Shown here: positions 1 through 11,497 of the stretch, piece by piece | Layout of the letters: every line of letters begins with the position of its first letter | Numbering within the stretch: position 1 is the stretch's first letter | NCBI RefSeq assembly: GCF_001577835.2 | Contig: NC_029541.1 | Coordinates: 1,979,141-2,043,140 of the forward strand | Direction of reading: 5' to 3' | Source: Coturnix japonica | Lineage: Eukaryota; Chordata; Aves; Galliformes; Phasianidae | Length of the DNA stretch: 64,000 nucleotides | Position numbers and translations under genes: made by a program | Notes under the pieces: generated by a model | Told to the model about the DNA's origin: nothing | Databases searched by the model: none | The model's input: only the letters and a program-made list of their open reading frames with translations

Positions 1-2090
1 CAGTGGAAAGGACCTGCAGGGCCCATCACTGCTGAGATTGCGGGCGATTTGGTGATGCTGTTACTTCTAAGCACCCTCGAATGAAACTTGTAAAAGAACT
101 GCAGAGACAATGAGCATCTGTGAGATGCCTGTGTTTTGAGCGTCACACTTAAGCCATTGTGGCTGTCTGGATCCTTTGGGAAATAGCAGAGAAAATGGAT
201 CTATTGATGATGCTGTTTACACTGGGGGAAGGAGGGGGGACTCTAGGGTAAGTTTGTGCCTGCTTAGTGAAAGTGCTCTCACGTGTTGCTTCCCCTGCTC
301 TGTGTTACAGCTGGTTGGCCAGGAGATGGTGAATCTGGACTTGCTGGCAGATGAGCTTTCCAAGTGCATTTTATGGCCTCTGCATAAGTTTCCAGATCTG
401 CGTCTAGGTGATACATTGCATATGTCCCAACCTTACTCCCTTTGGAGTTTACATCATTTGTTTTTAAACTTCTAGTATATTTTCTCTTCCTTTTCCAAGA
501 GCTGTAAGGAATTAGCTGCTAAGCAGAAACAGGAGGGCAATTCTCCTGCTGATAAAAAGCTGATTTTGGCCACAGCTGCTGCTGAGTGCAGAGCTTCAAT
601 CTGTAGTGCAGCTTCTCGAGTAGCTGCTGTTGTCAGCTGCCAGAGGAGCAGTGCTAACACCTTCCACATTGCATTGCAGGCAGGGAGCTGGGTACCAACA
701 ACTCGGAGATGAGGCCACAGTGGCAAAACTCAGAGGCCAAAAAGAGGTTTGGATGCACCTTGGCCATGTGGCTGCTGTTGAGCCCTGGCCATCCTCCATG
801 TCTGGGGCTCTGGCTTCACAGAACCTCACCCATAGAGCAGGCAGCTCCTAGTGAGATGCTGAACCTGGTGCAGAATTGAGGGGAATGTGTTTTGCTTTTT
901 TTCAGCTATCAAGAGATTGCAACAACGATCGTGATGGGATGAGTCACAGTGTTCCTGTCATGGTCTCTTATTTTGTTTTGGCACTTGTGCACCCTGTTTT
1001 GGTTAACACCCCACTTCCCATCCTGGCCAGCCCAGTAGGGTGCTCAGTAAATGTGTGCATCCTTATTCTTAACATTTCCATGCTTCAGAGCTCGTTGCCT
1101 GTGAGCTGGGAGCAAGAGACTCCTATTCACCTGACATCCCAAAAGGGCTGCAAAGCTCCTCTGAGGTCACAGCAGTGAGGGTGAGGCATTGAGAACCTAA
1201 TGGGCAGAGGTGTGGAGGGGTCATTTCTCTGCTCCCTGAGCTGGAGGGATGGGATGGTTGTGCTTTAAGGCTTGTTTCCAAAAACAAGGTCATTGACCAT
1301 TGCTCTCAGTCCTGAACACAGGGTGACTGAAAGGAGGAGCAAAGAGTGTTGGGTTCCTTCGGTACCAGGAAATCAGCATCACCTGCAGGGGCCAAGCTGA
1401 CAGTTTCTATTGATTGTTTTCTGTCTGTCTCTGCTGATCCCAGCCTCCAGCTGCCTTTGCAATGCCCTGGAGAACTTTCTAGGCTCAGGTTTCCAGGGCC
1501 TTTGGCTTCTCCTGCTGTAAGGATCTGGCAGGGAAGCTGGTTTTACTGCAAGGAGCAGGGCTGGCTCAAAGCACCTCCCTTCTCTCCCTGGTTTTATAGC
1601 AGCAAGCCCAGCTCACAGTGTGGGAACTCCTCGAGTGAGAAGAGGTGTCCTCTTTGCAAACTCTCTTTGTAGAGCCGTGTTGTTTTCCTCTTCAGGCAAC
1701 TAGTTCTCATCAAGCATAGGTTTCATGTCCTGCTGAGTTAAATAAGGGAGATGCTGGTCTTCCCCTTCGCTTTGCAGATTCAAACCAATGGCAGGTGACT
1801 GACTTTTTGCCCTGTTGCTTTGCCTGCAGGGAGGGGGAGGCAATATAAAGGCTCAGGGGTGTGGGGAAGTAAAGCTCCATATGCATAATGACTGTTTCAG
1901 TGCTGAACACTATAAATCCAGTGGTGGGTTAAAAAAGAAGAATGTAAATATGCAATGAATGCAGAATTTTATGGATGGTCGTAATTTAATATATTGAGAA
2001 CTTTGTAAATACTTGGAAAACAAGTCTGTAAAGTGTGTAAATAAATGAGATTTCTATGTAGAGAAGAATAAAAAGAAAAGTTTTTACTTT
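1..2090 (+). other. Probable 3' end of an unidentified plus-strand gene
   Basis: No open frame here resembles a protein I recognise. A segment at about 311-407 is preceded by a fair splice acceptor (TGTTACAG) and followed by a possible donor, but its short peptide has no family resemblance. The AT-rich stretch 1900-2090 ends in two polyadenylation hexamers and reads like a 3' UTR. In mammals C6orf89 lies directly upstream of PI16 in the same orientation, so this could be its 3' UTR. That is synteny only: I could not match C6orf89 protein sequence in the window. Confidence 0.35.
2040..2072 (+). terminator. Tandem polyadenylation signals
   Basis: AATAAA occurs at 2040-2045 and again at 2067-2072, followed by a T-rich stretch. 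The surrounding 180 bases are unusually AT-rich for this window. The pair fits the end of a plus-strand 3' UTR. Confidence 0.45.
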
Positions 2091-3879
2091 TTGCAATGAA
2101 ATGCGTTTCTGCACCTCTCCCCCTTTCCTGGTCCTTATTTTTCATGATGTGTATTTGATGTATGGAAAACCTTTTGCCAGTTTTGAGCTGGTTCCCTTAT
2201 CAAAGGTGCAGTGGCTCTGTCTGTCTGTCTGTCCTTTCTTCCTACTAACAGTGTCTGTCCTTCCTTCACAATTCAGCTTATTGCAGCCAAACGCTGACAG
2301 AGGGGCAGAAGATGATGATAACCCCCAGAGCTGAATAAGGCAGGAAAGGAAAGGAGAGAAAGCTTTCACTGCTACCAGGGTAACAACAAGCACCCAGGAA
2401 ACCACACTGAAGACCTTCAGGATGTGAGTCAGTAGAAAATGAGGCTTCGTTGCTTCTGCAGTGCAGACTTGGGCCTTCTCAGAGCCCATCAGTGTTGAGC
2501 AGAACCTTTTACACCCACATCAGGTGCCGGCATGGAGCTCCTGTCTCGTGCTGAGGCTGCTGGCTCCCAAGGGTGCAGCAGACTGGCTGTTCCTTGAGTG
2601 AGCAGCAGGAAAGCTGCATTCCTCATGCATTTACTAATGCCGGCTGGACATGAGCTTGTCAGCTCCAGGGTGGGGCTTGGACCTTGTGCTATTAATCTAC
2701 ACGCTTCAGACATTGGCTCCAGAAAGAACCATTAAGAGTAGGTTGGGAAATTGTGCTGCACCCCCCTTTGCCAGCAGCCATGCCTGATGTTGCCAGATGC
2801 ACTGGCTGTTGCTCACATCTCTCCATGAGCCACGTGCCCTGGTTGTGACTCTTCCAGACCTGTTTTCCCCGAAAGCATTGTGTGTCCCAATTTTATTTTA
2901 ATCCTCATTGCTCCAGTATGGTTTAGTGAGGATGCTGTAGTGCCAGGTGCTGCTTAAGGCCCTTCATTTCTGCATCACTTTGGAAATACCGGTAGGTTCT
3001 CTGAGCTCATCACTGCCTTGTTCCTCATCTGCCAGGCTGGGGTTGGGTCCTGGTATTGTTCCTTTCCAGTTATTTCTCCAGGTCTCCAGAGGTGCAGCAG
3101 AGCTATTGGAGTGTCTTGTGAAGGAGATGGGTTTGCCTTGACCCAGACTCCAGGCCTGGTGTTGACCTTAGCCTCAGACCCTGCTTGCAGAAGTTACTGG
3201 GCTACTGAAAGCATCGTAGACTCTGGACCTAATAAAGGAGAAGTTAATGCGTGGAGGTAAGATCTAGTGGGGCTGTAGGAGAGCGATGGTGGCAAGAGAG
3301 GTGATGAGAGTGGTCTGAAACAGAAGGACAACAGCAAAGCAGGGCCTGGAGAGCTGGGAGGGGAGGGAGGGAGGCAGTGCTGACTGTATGTGATGAACTT
3401 GTGTCTGCTAGCCAGAGCTGCCCCCCAGCTGATCCTTCTGAGCAGCCTGTGACCAAGGAACAACCTTGTGTAAAACAGAGCTCTGCATTTGTTTGTCAGT
3501 TGTTTGGGGCTTATTATTATTATCGTAGTTCAGGACAAAAGGTGGAAAAGGGACCACATAACAGATGGTTGAAGTGATGTCTGACGTTTAGAGCAGCAGA
3601 GACTTACGTGAAAATGCCAGCGCAGGGAATTGGGATTGATGCACATGGTCTGCCTTGGGGAGTGGACCCAGGGAGCTCTTTGGCACCAGATCCACTTCTG
3701 CTTCTCCATCAAGTCTGATGTGTGAGATGGGTGTGTTCCATGTGGCTCTGAAACTCCTCTAATAAAGAACTATGCTTCCTCCCCGATCTTCAAGCTGTTG
3801 GGTGTTCCTTGCTTTTGGGAGGTGCTTTAAATCTGACTGCCAGAGCTGTGGGCTGCTGAGAGCAGAAGCTGTCTGCACG
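2091..3879 (+). other. Gap between upstream gene and PI16 start codon
   Basis: No convincing exon. A short CTGT run lies near 2216-2232. A hexamer AATAAA at 3761-3766 is followed by a GT-rich stretch, so it may be the distal poly(A) site of the upstream gene. TTTAAAT at 3826-3832 is the only TATA-like element close to the PI16 start. If it is used, transcription would begin around 3855 and the 5' UTR would be very short. Confidence 0.4.
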
Positions 3880-6800
3880 ATGCTGAGCTCAGGTCTTTCT
3901 CCTCTTTTCCTGTTGCTCACAGCACTGGAGCTGAGCTGGTCCCTGACTGATGAAGAAAAGAGGATCATCTTGGATGAGCACAATAAATATCGCTCTCAGG
4001 TCTCTCCTCCTGCTATGGATATGCTGAAGATGGTAAGTGGCTTTTATGGCAGGGAATCCCAGAGTGGAGCGGTGTGAGGTTTAACCTTAATGCCAGCAGC
4101 AATTGGGGTTTTGTCTGGGGGGAGGCAGGGCAATAATTGCTTGGCACTATATTAATGGAGGGGTTCCCCAAATTGCCTTTACAGGGATGAGTTTCTTTTC
4201 ATGCATAGAGCTGACCATTTTTGGAAGTTCCTGAGCACAGTCTGATGCTCTATGAGAGCAACTCAGCTTTCACTCATGTGAAGCTCATTCAGAAAGTCAG
4301 ATATTGCCCTGAGCTGTGGTGCTGAGCAGGGCCATGCAGCAGAGGGGGAATCCTGCTCCAGCAGCTGGTGAAGCATTGTTCCATGTGCTTCATTTACCTT
4401 TGCAGGTGATTGGGCTCCAAAATAAGAGGGTGATCTCCAGCTTGTTTGGTTTGGGCTTTCCATCGTGCTCCAAAGCACCACGATTCCCATGGACACAGCA
4501 AGATGCAGAGAAGTCGGGGAATTTGGAGCCAAGCTCTTAGGGAAACAATTTCACATGTGTTGTAAATGTGGGTCAGGATCCTTGTGCTGGTGGTGATTTG
4601 GAAGCAGGGAGTGCTGTAGAAGCAGTGGCAGGTCACTTGCTTTGAGATGTTTCCCTCTGCAGGGCTGCATTGTTTCTTCATTTAATCCAGTCTGCTTAAA
4701 CACGATGGGATCTGACGCTGCAGATCAGGAGCACCACAGATGTTCAATGTGGAGCAGCCCTGACTATTTCTTGTTAGAGGTGTTCCATGAAAGCACCGTT
4801 CCAACCTTCCTCCCCAGGACACAGTGCTGCTTGTGCAGTCCCTGTCTCTGACCTCACCACGTTTCTGTTTGGGTCTGGTTGCTCTGGAAATGGTTACATG
4901 ACAGGGGGATTCAGAGCCTAAAGCCATTTCTTTTAAAATGAGGCAAATGCTGCAGGTGTAAGCCCACTGTTTATGGAGCCCAGATCTGCCAGAGGGAGAC
5001 GGTGTGTTTCCCAAGCAGAGTTTACAGCCCATTGCTCTCATCCTGGCTTGGGGCCATGGTGGGAGGTCAGCTGGCTCTCTGTCCCCCACCCAGTTATTTT
5101 GGTGCTGCTGCTCAGGGACTGTCCTTGTCCCCTCGACACCCTGATGGCCAAATGCCCTACATCAGAGCTGCATTCTGTGCCACTTTGCGCCCAGTGCTGG
5201 CTCTAGCCAGGAAGGTCCCCATTAAGACCCTCTGTTTGCTGGGCTGCCTTCCAGCTTTGCAGAAGCAAAGCTGCTGTCTCCATCAAATGGAGCGAGGACG
5301 GTCCAAGCAGCTGCAGCACAGGGCTCCCCACTCATCTCCCTGCAAGAAAGCCTTGGGGTCTCAGCTTATGGGGAGCCACTGCTGCTCCCCATGCTGGAAG
5401 GAGCTCTGTGTGTCTGATAGATGTGTCCTGCTCCCCTCCCATCCCCATCCTCACTCCTGTGTGACCCAGGGTCCTCTTACTTACAGCTCTCCATGCTGAG
5501 CTGAGGGTGCTCCATGCTGACGTTTCAGGTGCTCAAGACAAAGCTGCGAATCATGCTGCTGCACTGACCTGCCCCTGTCTGACATGTTTGGTCTGTGCTG
5601 GGATGGACTGAGGAGCTCCATTCCCCCGAGGACTCCTCAGAAGGCTCTCAGGGCACCCATGTATTGAGTAGGGATTTGAATATTACTTCTGAATGGGAGA
5701 ATTGTGACCAGGCAGTTTTGGAGTCCCTCTTGTGTGTGTCATAGAACACCGTGTCCCTCTCCATGTACTAATACTGAGTTCCTTGCAGAGCTGGGACATG
5801 GAGCTAGAGGCCTTTGCCCAAGCCTATGCAGAGAAGTGCATCTGGGACCACAACAAGGAGAGGGGCCGACGGGGGGAAAACCTCTTCGCGATGGCTCCAA
5901 CACTGGATCTGGAATTCGCTGTGGAGGACTGGAATGCAGAGGAGAAATTCTACAACCTGACGACTTCCACGTGTGTCTCTGGACAGATGTGTGGCCACTA
6001 CACCCAGGTACCAGCCTGATGGGGCAGAGGGGAAGTTTGGTGGGGAAGGAGCTGTATCAGAGCCCTGGGTCCTCATGGAGTCTTTGCAAAGAGATGGGGA
6101 ATCTGTGCTGGGCACCAGCCAGGGATCACTGATATAGGGGGACCTGGGCATGGTGCCCTTTGGATAAGACTTATTTTAAAGTAGCTCTGCAGTGTGTTTT
6201 TGGCAGTGCAGCAGAGCTGGGTGCCAAACTTGCCTCAGGCAGAGGTGAAATCTGAGTGTATCTTTGCAGTCTGAGTGAGAGGTGGGAGCGAAGGAGAGTG
6301 TAGACAGCGGTGTTAAGTTTCAGGATGGATCTATGGAGGAGCACGGGATCAAAACAGGCAGTGATGCTATGGGGTAGAAAAGCTGTGGCCCTAAGGAGGG
6401 GAAGGTGCTCCAGGCAGATGCAGCTTCCAAGGCTGTCAGCAAGGTGTCTGCCTTCATCATCACCTCACCTTCATCATCACCTCACCTTCATCATCACCTC
6501 ACCTTCACCCCTGGTCTTTGTCCTAGGTGGTCTGGGCAAGCACGCACCGCATTGGCTGTGGGTCAAAGTTTTGTGAGAAGATTGAAGGAATTGAAACAGA
6601 GGACATGTACCTGCTGGTCTGCAACTATTATCCCCCGTGAGTCCCCTGCCTCATATGCTTTGGTTCATCTTGGTGGGGCATCTGTGATGAAAATGCCCTG
6701 CCGCCAGTCCCTATAGAATGGCAGGAAAAGCCTTTGGGTTTGCTCAAAAAGAAAGGCAAAGCAATTTTGAGAAAGGCTTTTTGTTATCTTGGGTTGGTCA

Positions 6801-9800
6801 TAAAGGAAGGAAGGGTTGTTTGGTGATCCTTACCCATGATTGTGATTCCTGCAGTCTGGTTCAGCTCCTGGCATAGACCAGGAAGGGAGCTTGCCCGGAA
6901 AGCTGCCCAAGGCTGGTCATGTAGCAGCTGAAAGTAAAAACATCACCTGCTTGCTCTGTGCCTTGTATTTCCCATTAGCAGCAGTGATAGCCTGGTGAGG
7001 GGGTGGGAGCATGAATGTGGGAGGAAGAGTGGGTGCCTGCCTGTAAAGCCCTGGGATTAACCTCAGGAACCATTCACTCTGAGATGGAGAGCAACAGCAG
7101 ACCTTCTTATGAGAGTTTAGCAGAAGGGAGACAAAGGCCTGTTTCCAAATGCCCATCGGCTGCTCTTTTTAAGGGGCAGTGAAAGACCAGGTCCACAGAA
7201 CTGTCTCCCCTGGTTTTAGCTGTCTTGGGTTCAGGTCACAGCTCAAACTGTGCTGATAGTGTGTGGCAGGAGACACACTTTCATTCTGAGTTTTGGTTTG
7301 GATGGGATATTGCAGTTGAATCAGACTCCCTCTCTGGGATGGGTGTTTTTTCCCTATCCTCACATTTTCTTTTTCTTGGTGTCTTCTGTTTCCAGGGGTA
7401 ACATGAAAGGCCGAAAGCCATACAGGGAAGGACCCTCTTGTTCACAGTGTCCTGAGGATAGAGTTTGTGTCAACTCCTTGTGTGGTAAGTGAAGCAAAGC
7501 CATGCATGTGCCTTGACAGGCTGTTAGGACTGAGACCCCTGGGTTGAGGTCCATGTTCTGAACCTGGACCAGCAGCTCCAGGTCTGGACCATGAGATATC
7601 ACATGTGATGGCAGCCCCTGAGAAAGGTCAACTGCCACAAGATGAGGAGGATCAAACAAGGACCTCAGACCTCCCATAGCCAGTGGTTATTGCTCCATGA
7701 GGATGCCCTATTCTTAAGGGGAAGGAGATTATGTAAAGGAGATGAGGTTTCTCCAGGTTGGGAACTCTAGAGTGGGAGATGGCCTAGAGTGGCCTAAGCA
7801 GCCTCTGGCTGCTCCCTCTGCCTGTTGTTTGACTTTTGCTGGCCCTGATCAGTTGAGGCCAGCCAATCCCTGTGCTAACCCATGGCACTTTTCATCTCTT
7901 ACCAGAACCCACTATAGAAGAGACCACTCCACCCTCTGTGACAACAAAGGCCAGCCCATCCACCCCAGTCACACCAGAACGCACTACACCAGCCCCCACC
8001 ACAGTCACAGCCAAGCCAGAACCCACAGCCATGCCCTCAGCCACCACACCAGTAGCCACCACAGCCAAGGCAAAGCCAAAACCTGCTACAACCAAGCCAT
8101 CATACACCACACCAGCACTCACTGCTGCTACATCTAAGCCAATACCCACCATGCTAACAACAACCACTGCAGCCAAGCCAGCACCCACCACACCAAAACC
8201 AACAACCACCACTACAGCCAAGCCAGCACCCACCACACCAGAACCCACCACCACCACGCCAGAACCCACAACAACCACCAGTACAGCCAAACCAACACCA
8301 AAATCCACAACCACCACTATAGCCAAGCCAACACCAACCACACCAGAACCCACAACAACCACTACAACCAAGCCAGCACCCACTACGCCAAAACCCACAG
8401 CCACCACTACAGCCAAGCCACAGCCTACTACACCAAAATCCACAACCACCACTATAGCCAAGCCAGCACCCACCACACCAGAACCCACCAGCACCACGCC
8501 AAAACCCACAACAACCACTACAGCCAAGCCAACTCCAACGACACCAAAACTCACCACCACATCCAAGCCAACACCAACCACACCAGAACCCACCACCACC
8601 ACTACATCCAAGCCAATACCAACTACACTGAAACCCACCACCACTACAGCCAAGCCAACACCAACCACACCAAAACCCGTCAACACCACTACAGCCAAGC
8701 CAACACCAGCCACTCCAGAACCCACCACCACCACATCCAAGCCAACACCAACCACACCAAAACTCACCACCACCACATCCAAGCCAACACCAACCACACC
8801 AGAACCCACCACCACTACATCCAAGCCAATACCAACCACACCAAAACCCACCACCACTACTACAGCCAAGCCAACACCAACCACACCGAAACCCACCACC
8901 ACCACTACATCCAAGCCAATACCAACCACACCAAAACCCACCACCACCACTACATCCAAGCCAATACCAACTACACTGAAACCCACCACCACTACAGCCA
9001 AGCCAAAACCTGCTACAACCAAGCCAACATCCACCACACCAACATTTACCACCACTACAGCCAAGCCAACATCCACTGCTATAACATCAGCAAAGCCAGA
9101 ATCCACCATCACAACAAAGACAGAACACACTGAAAGTCCTGATTATATTGTGACGACTGGGTTAACACCTTCCTTTGAGCCCACATTAGACCCAGATTAT
9201 AGAGTATTTTCAGAAGCAGAGTTAGATACTGAGGAGCCTCCTTCCTCCTCAACTACAGAGAATCCAGACTTATTAGAAAGTATGGGCACAGCCATCAGTC
9301 CCAAAACAAATAACGGTGTGAAAGAGGATGAGAGAGAGAAATCAGCCTTCTTTTCCAGTCCAACTCCATCCTCCAGCCAGATTATTCCAGAGATCAAGTT
9401 AGGTTTCAATAAAGCTGAGCTCATAACCTCCTCAAAGTCAGTGGTCTCCAGCCCTGAAGAACCCATCTTCATGCGTTTAACATCATCTTCCAAAGAAAAG
9501 GGGCAGAGCCCTGCTTTCCAGACCTCCCTCTCAGGTAAGGTAATTGTGGAGTCTGTCCTGGCATGGACATGCAAACATTGAGTGATCCCCAAGCAGCATG
9601 GAGCACACTTGGGAGGAACCAGTATCAGACTGGTCCTTTGGATCCTCATCTTTGATGTGGCAACAGCCCTTTTCCTCACTCTTTCTTCTAACGCTTAAAG
9701 GATCTGTTTGGATGTCTGGTTTGTGAAGCATGGTTTTGTTTACAGCCTGCTCCTCACTAACACCCACCAACTGTGTCATGTCTCCGTTGGATCTGTGCCT

Positions 9801-10055
9801 TGCTGCTGCCTTGCACCTTGTGGTGTCACGGTGTACAGACCTGCATGAATGGGAGTTTCTCTTTTGCTCACATTTTCCCCTCTAACTCTGTGCTTGTTTT
9901 CTTTTCTGCCAGCAGATGCCCTGAGCACTGAAGAACTGGAGACAAACTCAGACTATGAAGGCAAGGAGGAGATCATGGCTGGAGCTCCCAGTACCTGCTG
10001 GAGCCTTTCACTCTTCCTCCTGCCCAGTGTCATCCTGGTGGGCATTCTGCTTTGA
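3880..10055 (+). CDS. PI16: Peptidase inhibitor 16 (CAP/CRISP-family, mucin-like stalk, probable GPI anchor)
   Basis: Secreted or cell-surface CAP-superfamily protein. Coding exons are 3880-4032, 5789-6007, 6527-6636, 7396-7484, 7906-9534 and 9913-10055, all with GT-AG boundaries and an intact frame of about 780 residues. The start gives a typical signal peptide (MLSSGLSPLFLLLTALELSWS). Exons 1-4 encode the CAP domain with DEHNKYRS, RGENLF, GHYTQVVWASTHRIGCG (CAP1 signature, split by an intron) and YLLVCNYYPPGN (CAP2), then a short Cys-rich tail ending VCVNSLC. Exon 5 is a Thr/Pro/Lys repeat stalk. The last exon ends in a hydrophobic segment (SLSLFLLPSVILVGILL) after small residues, as in a GPI-attachment signal. 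Human PI16 is about 463 aa, so the extra length is in the stalk. Mammalian PI16 marks fibroblasts and regulatory T cells and restrains cardiomyocyte growth; whether that holds in birds is inference. Confidence 0.93.
6452..6502 (+). repeat. 17-bp tandem repeat in PI16 intron 2
   Basis: Three perfect copies of CTTCATCATCACCTCAC stand end to end, about 25 bp before the exon 3 acceptor at 6526. They act as a C/T-rich lead-in to the splice site. Copy number probably varies between individuals. Confidence 0.8.
8140..9090 (+). repeat. PI16: 42-bp coding minisatellite in PI16 exon 5
   Basis: Degenerate tandem repeat encoding a roughly 14-residue unit of the form TTTTAKPTPTTPKP, with common variants SKPIPTT, TPEP and TLKP. 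There is no stop in about 310 codons. Thr density predicts heavy O-glycosylation, and the regular Lys-Pro or Glu-Pro steps give an extended charged stalk. Longer blocks recur nearly verbatim (for example the segments around 8580-8640 and 8930-9000), which indicates duplication by unequal exchange or slippage. Confidence 0.9.
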
Positions 10056-11255
10056 ACAGTCTTTCTCAGCTGTCCCTGCACTGGTCACCAAGGCTTTCTT
10101 CAGCATTGGTTGGTCCTACCACCCTGGTAGGTTTGGGAGACAACATGGACAGTTCAGGTTGATGCACTCTCTTCTTCCTCTGGCTCACCCACTCCAGCCC
10201 TGCTGTGCCAAGAGCATCATGTGGGCACTCAGTGATGGTCCAGGGACAGGAGGGTGTCTGCCACCATGCTAGTGAACTTGGGCACCAATGCTTCTCCTTT
10301 CAGCCAGCCTGGGCTTCTGCTCTGTTTCCAATAGGAGACAATAAGCTCTCGTTGCCTGTGTGGCCGGCAGGTCCGGCTGCACTGCAGCCCAGGGAAAGCA
10401 GATTGCCCTGGAAACCCAAATGGCAATGGGACATGGTGGTTGGTTTTGATATTTGGAGGCAAGACACAATTGTTGAGTCTGATGTCTGAATGTCAGGATG
10501 GATTTCTAACAGAAACTCTGACTTTCCCTCCTCGTGTGTCCGTTTGTCTCAATTTTGGAGAACTTTCACCTCTTCCTTGTCCATAAGTGGCACTTTTGTC
10601 CACAGAAGAGGTTTGTGTTTCCTGCTTCTTGTAGAGCTATGGCCAAGTGTCCATGTGTGCTCCTTTCTCCTTCTGCCATCCCTCTGCAGTCTTTGCCTCC
10701 AGTTACTCTGCTGGCCTTTATTGTACGCGTGTGCCTGCACGTGTGTGCCCGCACAGAAGACAAACCTTCAGCACCAGAGAGCACTTACTGCTCCTTTCTT
10801 CTGCATTGCTTCCCTCTTTGCAGAACTTAAGTGTATTTGCAGTTAGATGCAGATCCTGCTTGATGTACATACGTGGGTCCAGGAGGAAAAATAATCAGGT
10901 CTGCTGGTGCAATTTCAGCTTGAGAGAGCCAAGTGAATGATGTTAAGAGGTTACCGGTGGTTCCAGGACTTGTTGTAGGATGGCTTTCATTCTCTGGAGC
11001 CCTGGGTGTTGTATTCCTCCACGTTTCTGCTCTGTTCACCTGAAGATTCCCAGTAGGGTGTGTTAAATATGACACGAGTTTTGCAGACCAGCAGAAGGGA
11101 TGAGAAGAACCCGATTCTCTGGTTGCTGCATCCTTTGGTTTCTTAAATATGAGGTAGAGAACAACCTTAAGTCCAATATCTGAGTCCTCCCCCTGATGCT
11201 GCGTGCTGTGCATCTCCAGAGCATGCACTGAATAAATCCTGTTCTGAAAGTCTGT
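10056..11255 (+). other. PI16: PI16 3' untranslated region
   Basis: It runs from the TGA at 10053-10055 to about 20 bases past AATAAA at 11231-11236. The hexamer is followed by a GT-rich downstream element (TGTTGTGGGG), as expected for a functional poly(A) site. No other gene is evident inside. Confidence 0.6.
11231..11236 (+). terminator. PI16: PI16 polyadenylation signal
   Basis: Canonical AATAAA with a GT-rich element 20-45 bases downstream. It is the first good signal after the PI16 stop codon on the plus strand. Confidence 0.6.
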
Positions 11256-11427
11256 TGTGGGGCACCTGGTGTCTTTGTGGGGGTATCTAGAAGTCGGCTT
11301 GTATGTGAAAAACAATCCTGGTTGTGTGTTTAAGTGGAATTGCTGCAAATCATTGTGGCTCCTTGCAAGTGCTTGATGCTGTTCTTACTTTGTTGGCTTC
11401 TGGGTGCTGGTTTCTGTAGGATTGCAG

Positions 11428-11497
11428 CTTTATTATCTTTTGGAACTCAATGATCTTCAAGGTCCCCTCCAATCTAAGCTGTTATTCTGTGATTTAT
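11428..11497 (+). mobile_element. CR1 LINE 3'-end fragment
   Basis: The segment reads GGAACTCAATGATCTTCAAG, then GTCCCCTCCAATCTAAGC, and ends near ATTCTGTGATT. This is the familiar 3' tail of chicken CR1 elements with a few substitutions. Only the short 3' end is present, as for most CR1 copies, because of 5' truncation during insertion. Confidence 0.75.

Noticed and set aside
311-407. Possible coding exon LVGQEMVNLDLLADELSK...
   Set aside because: The splice acceptor is fair, but the peptide matches no protein I know, and I could not link it to C6orf89 or another neighbour. It is kept only as a note under the upstream region.
7892-9130. 412-aa open frame on the minus strand (Val/Gly-rich)
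   Set aside because: It is the antisense shadow of the PI16 Thr/Pro repeat. It has no start context, domains or splice support, and the plus strand is clearly coding.
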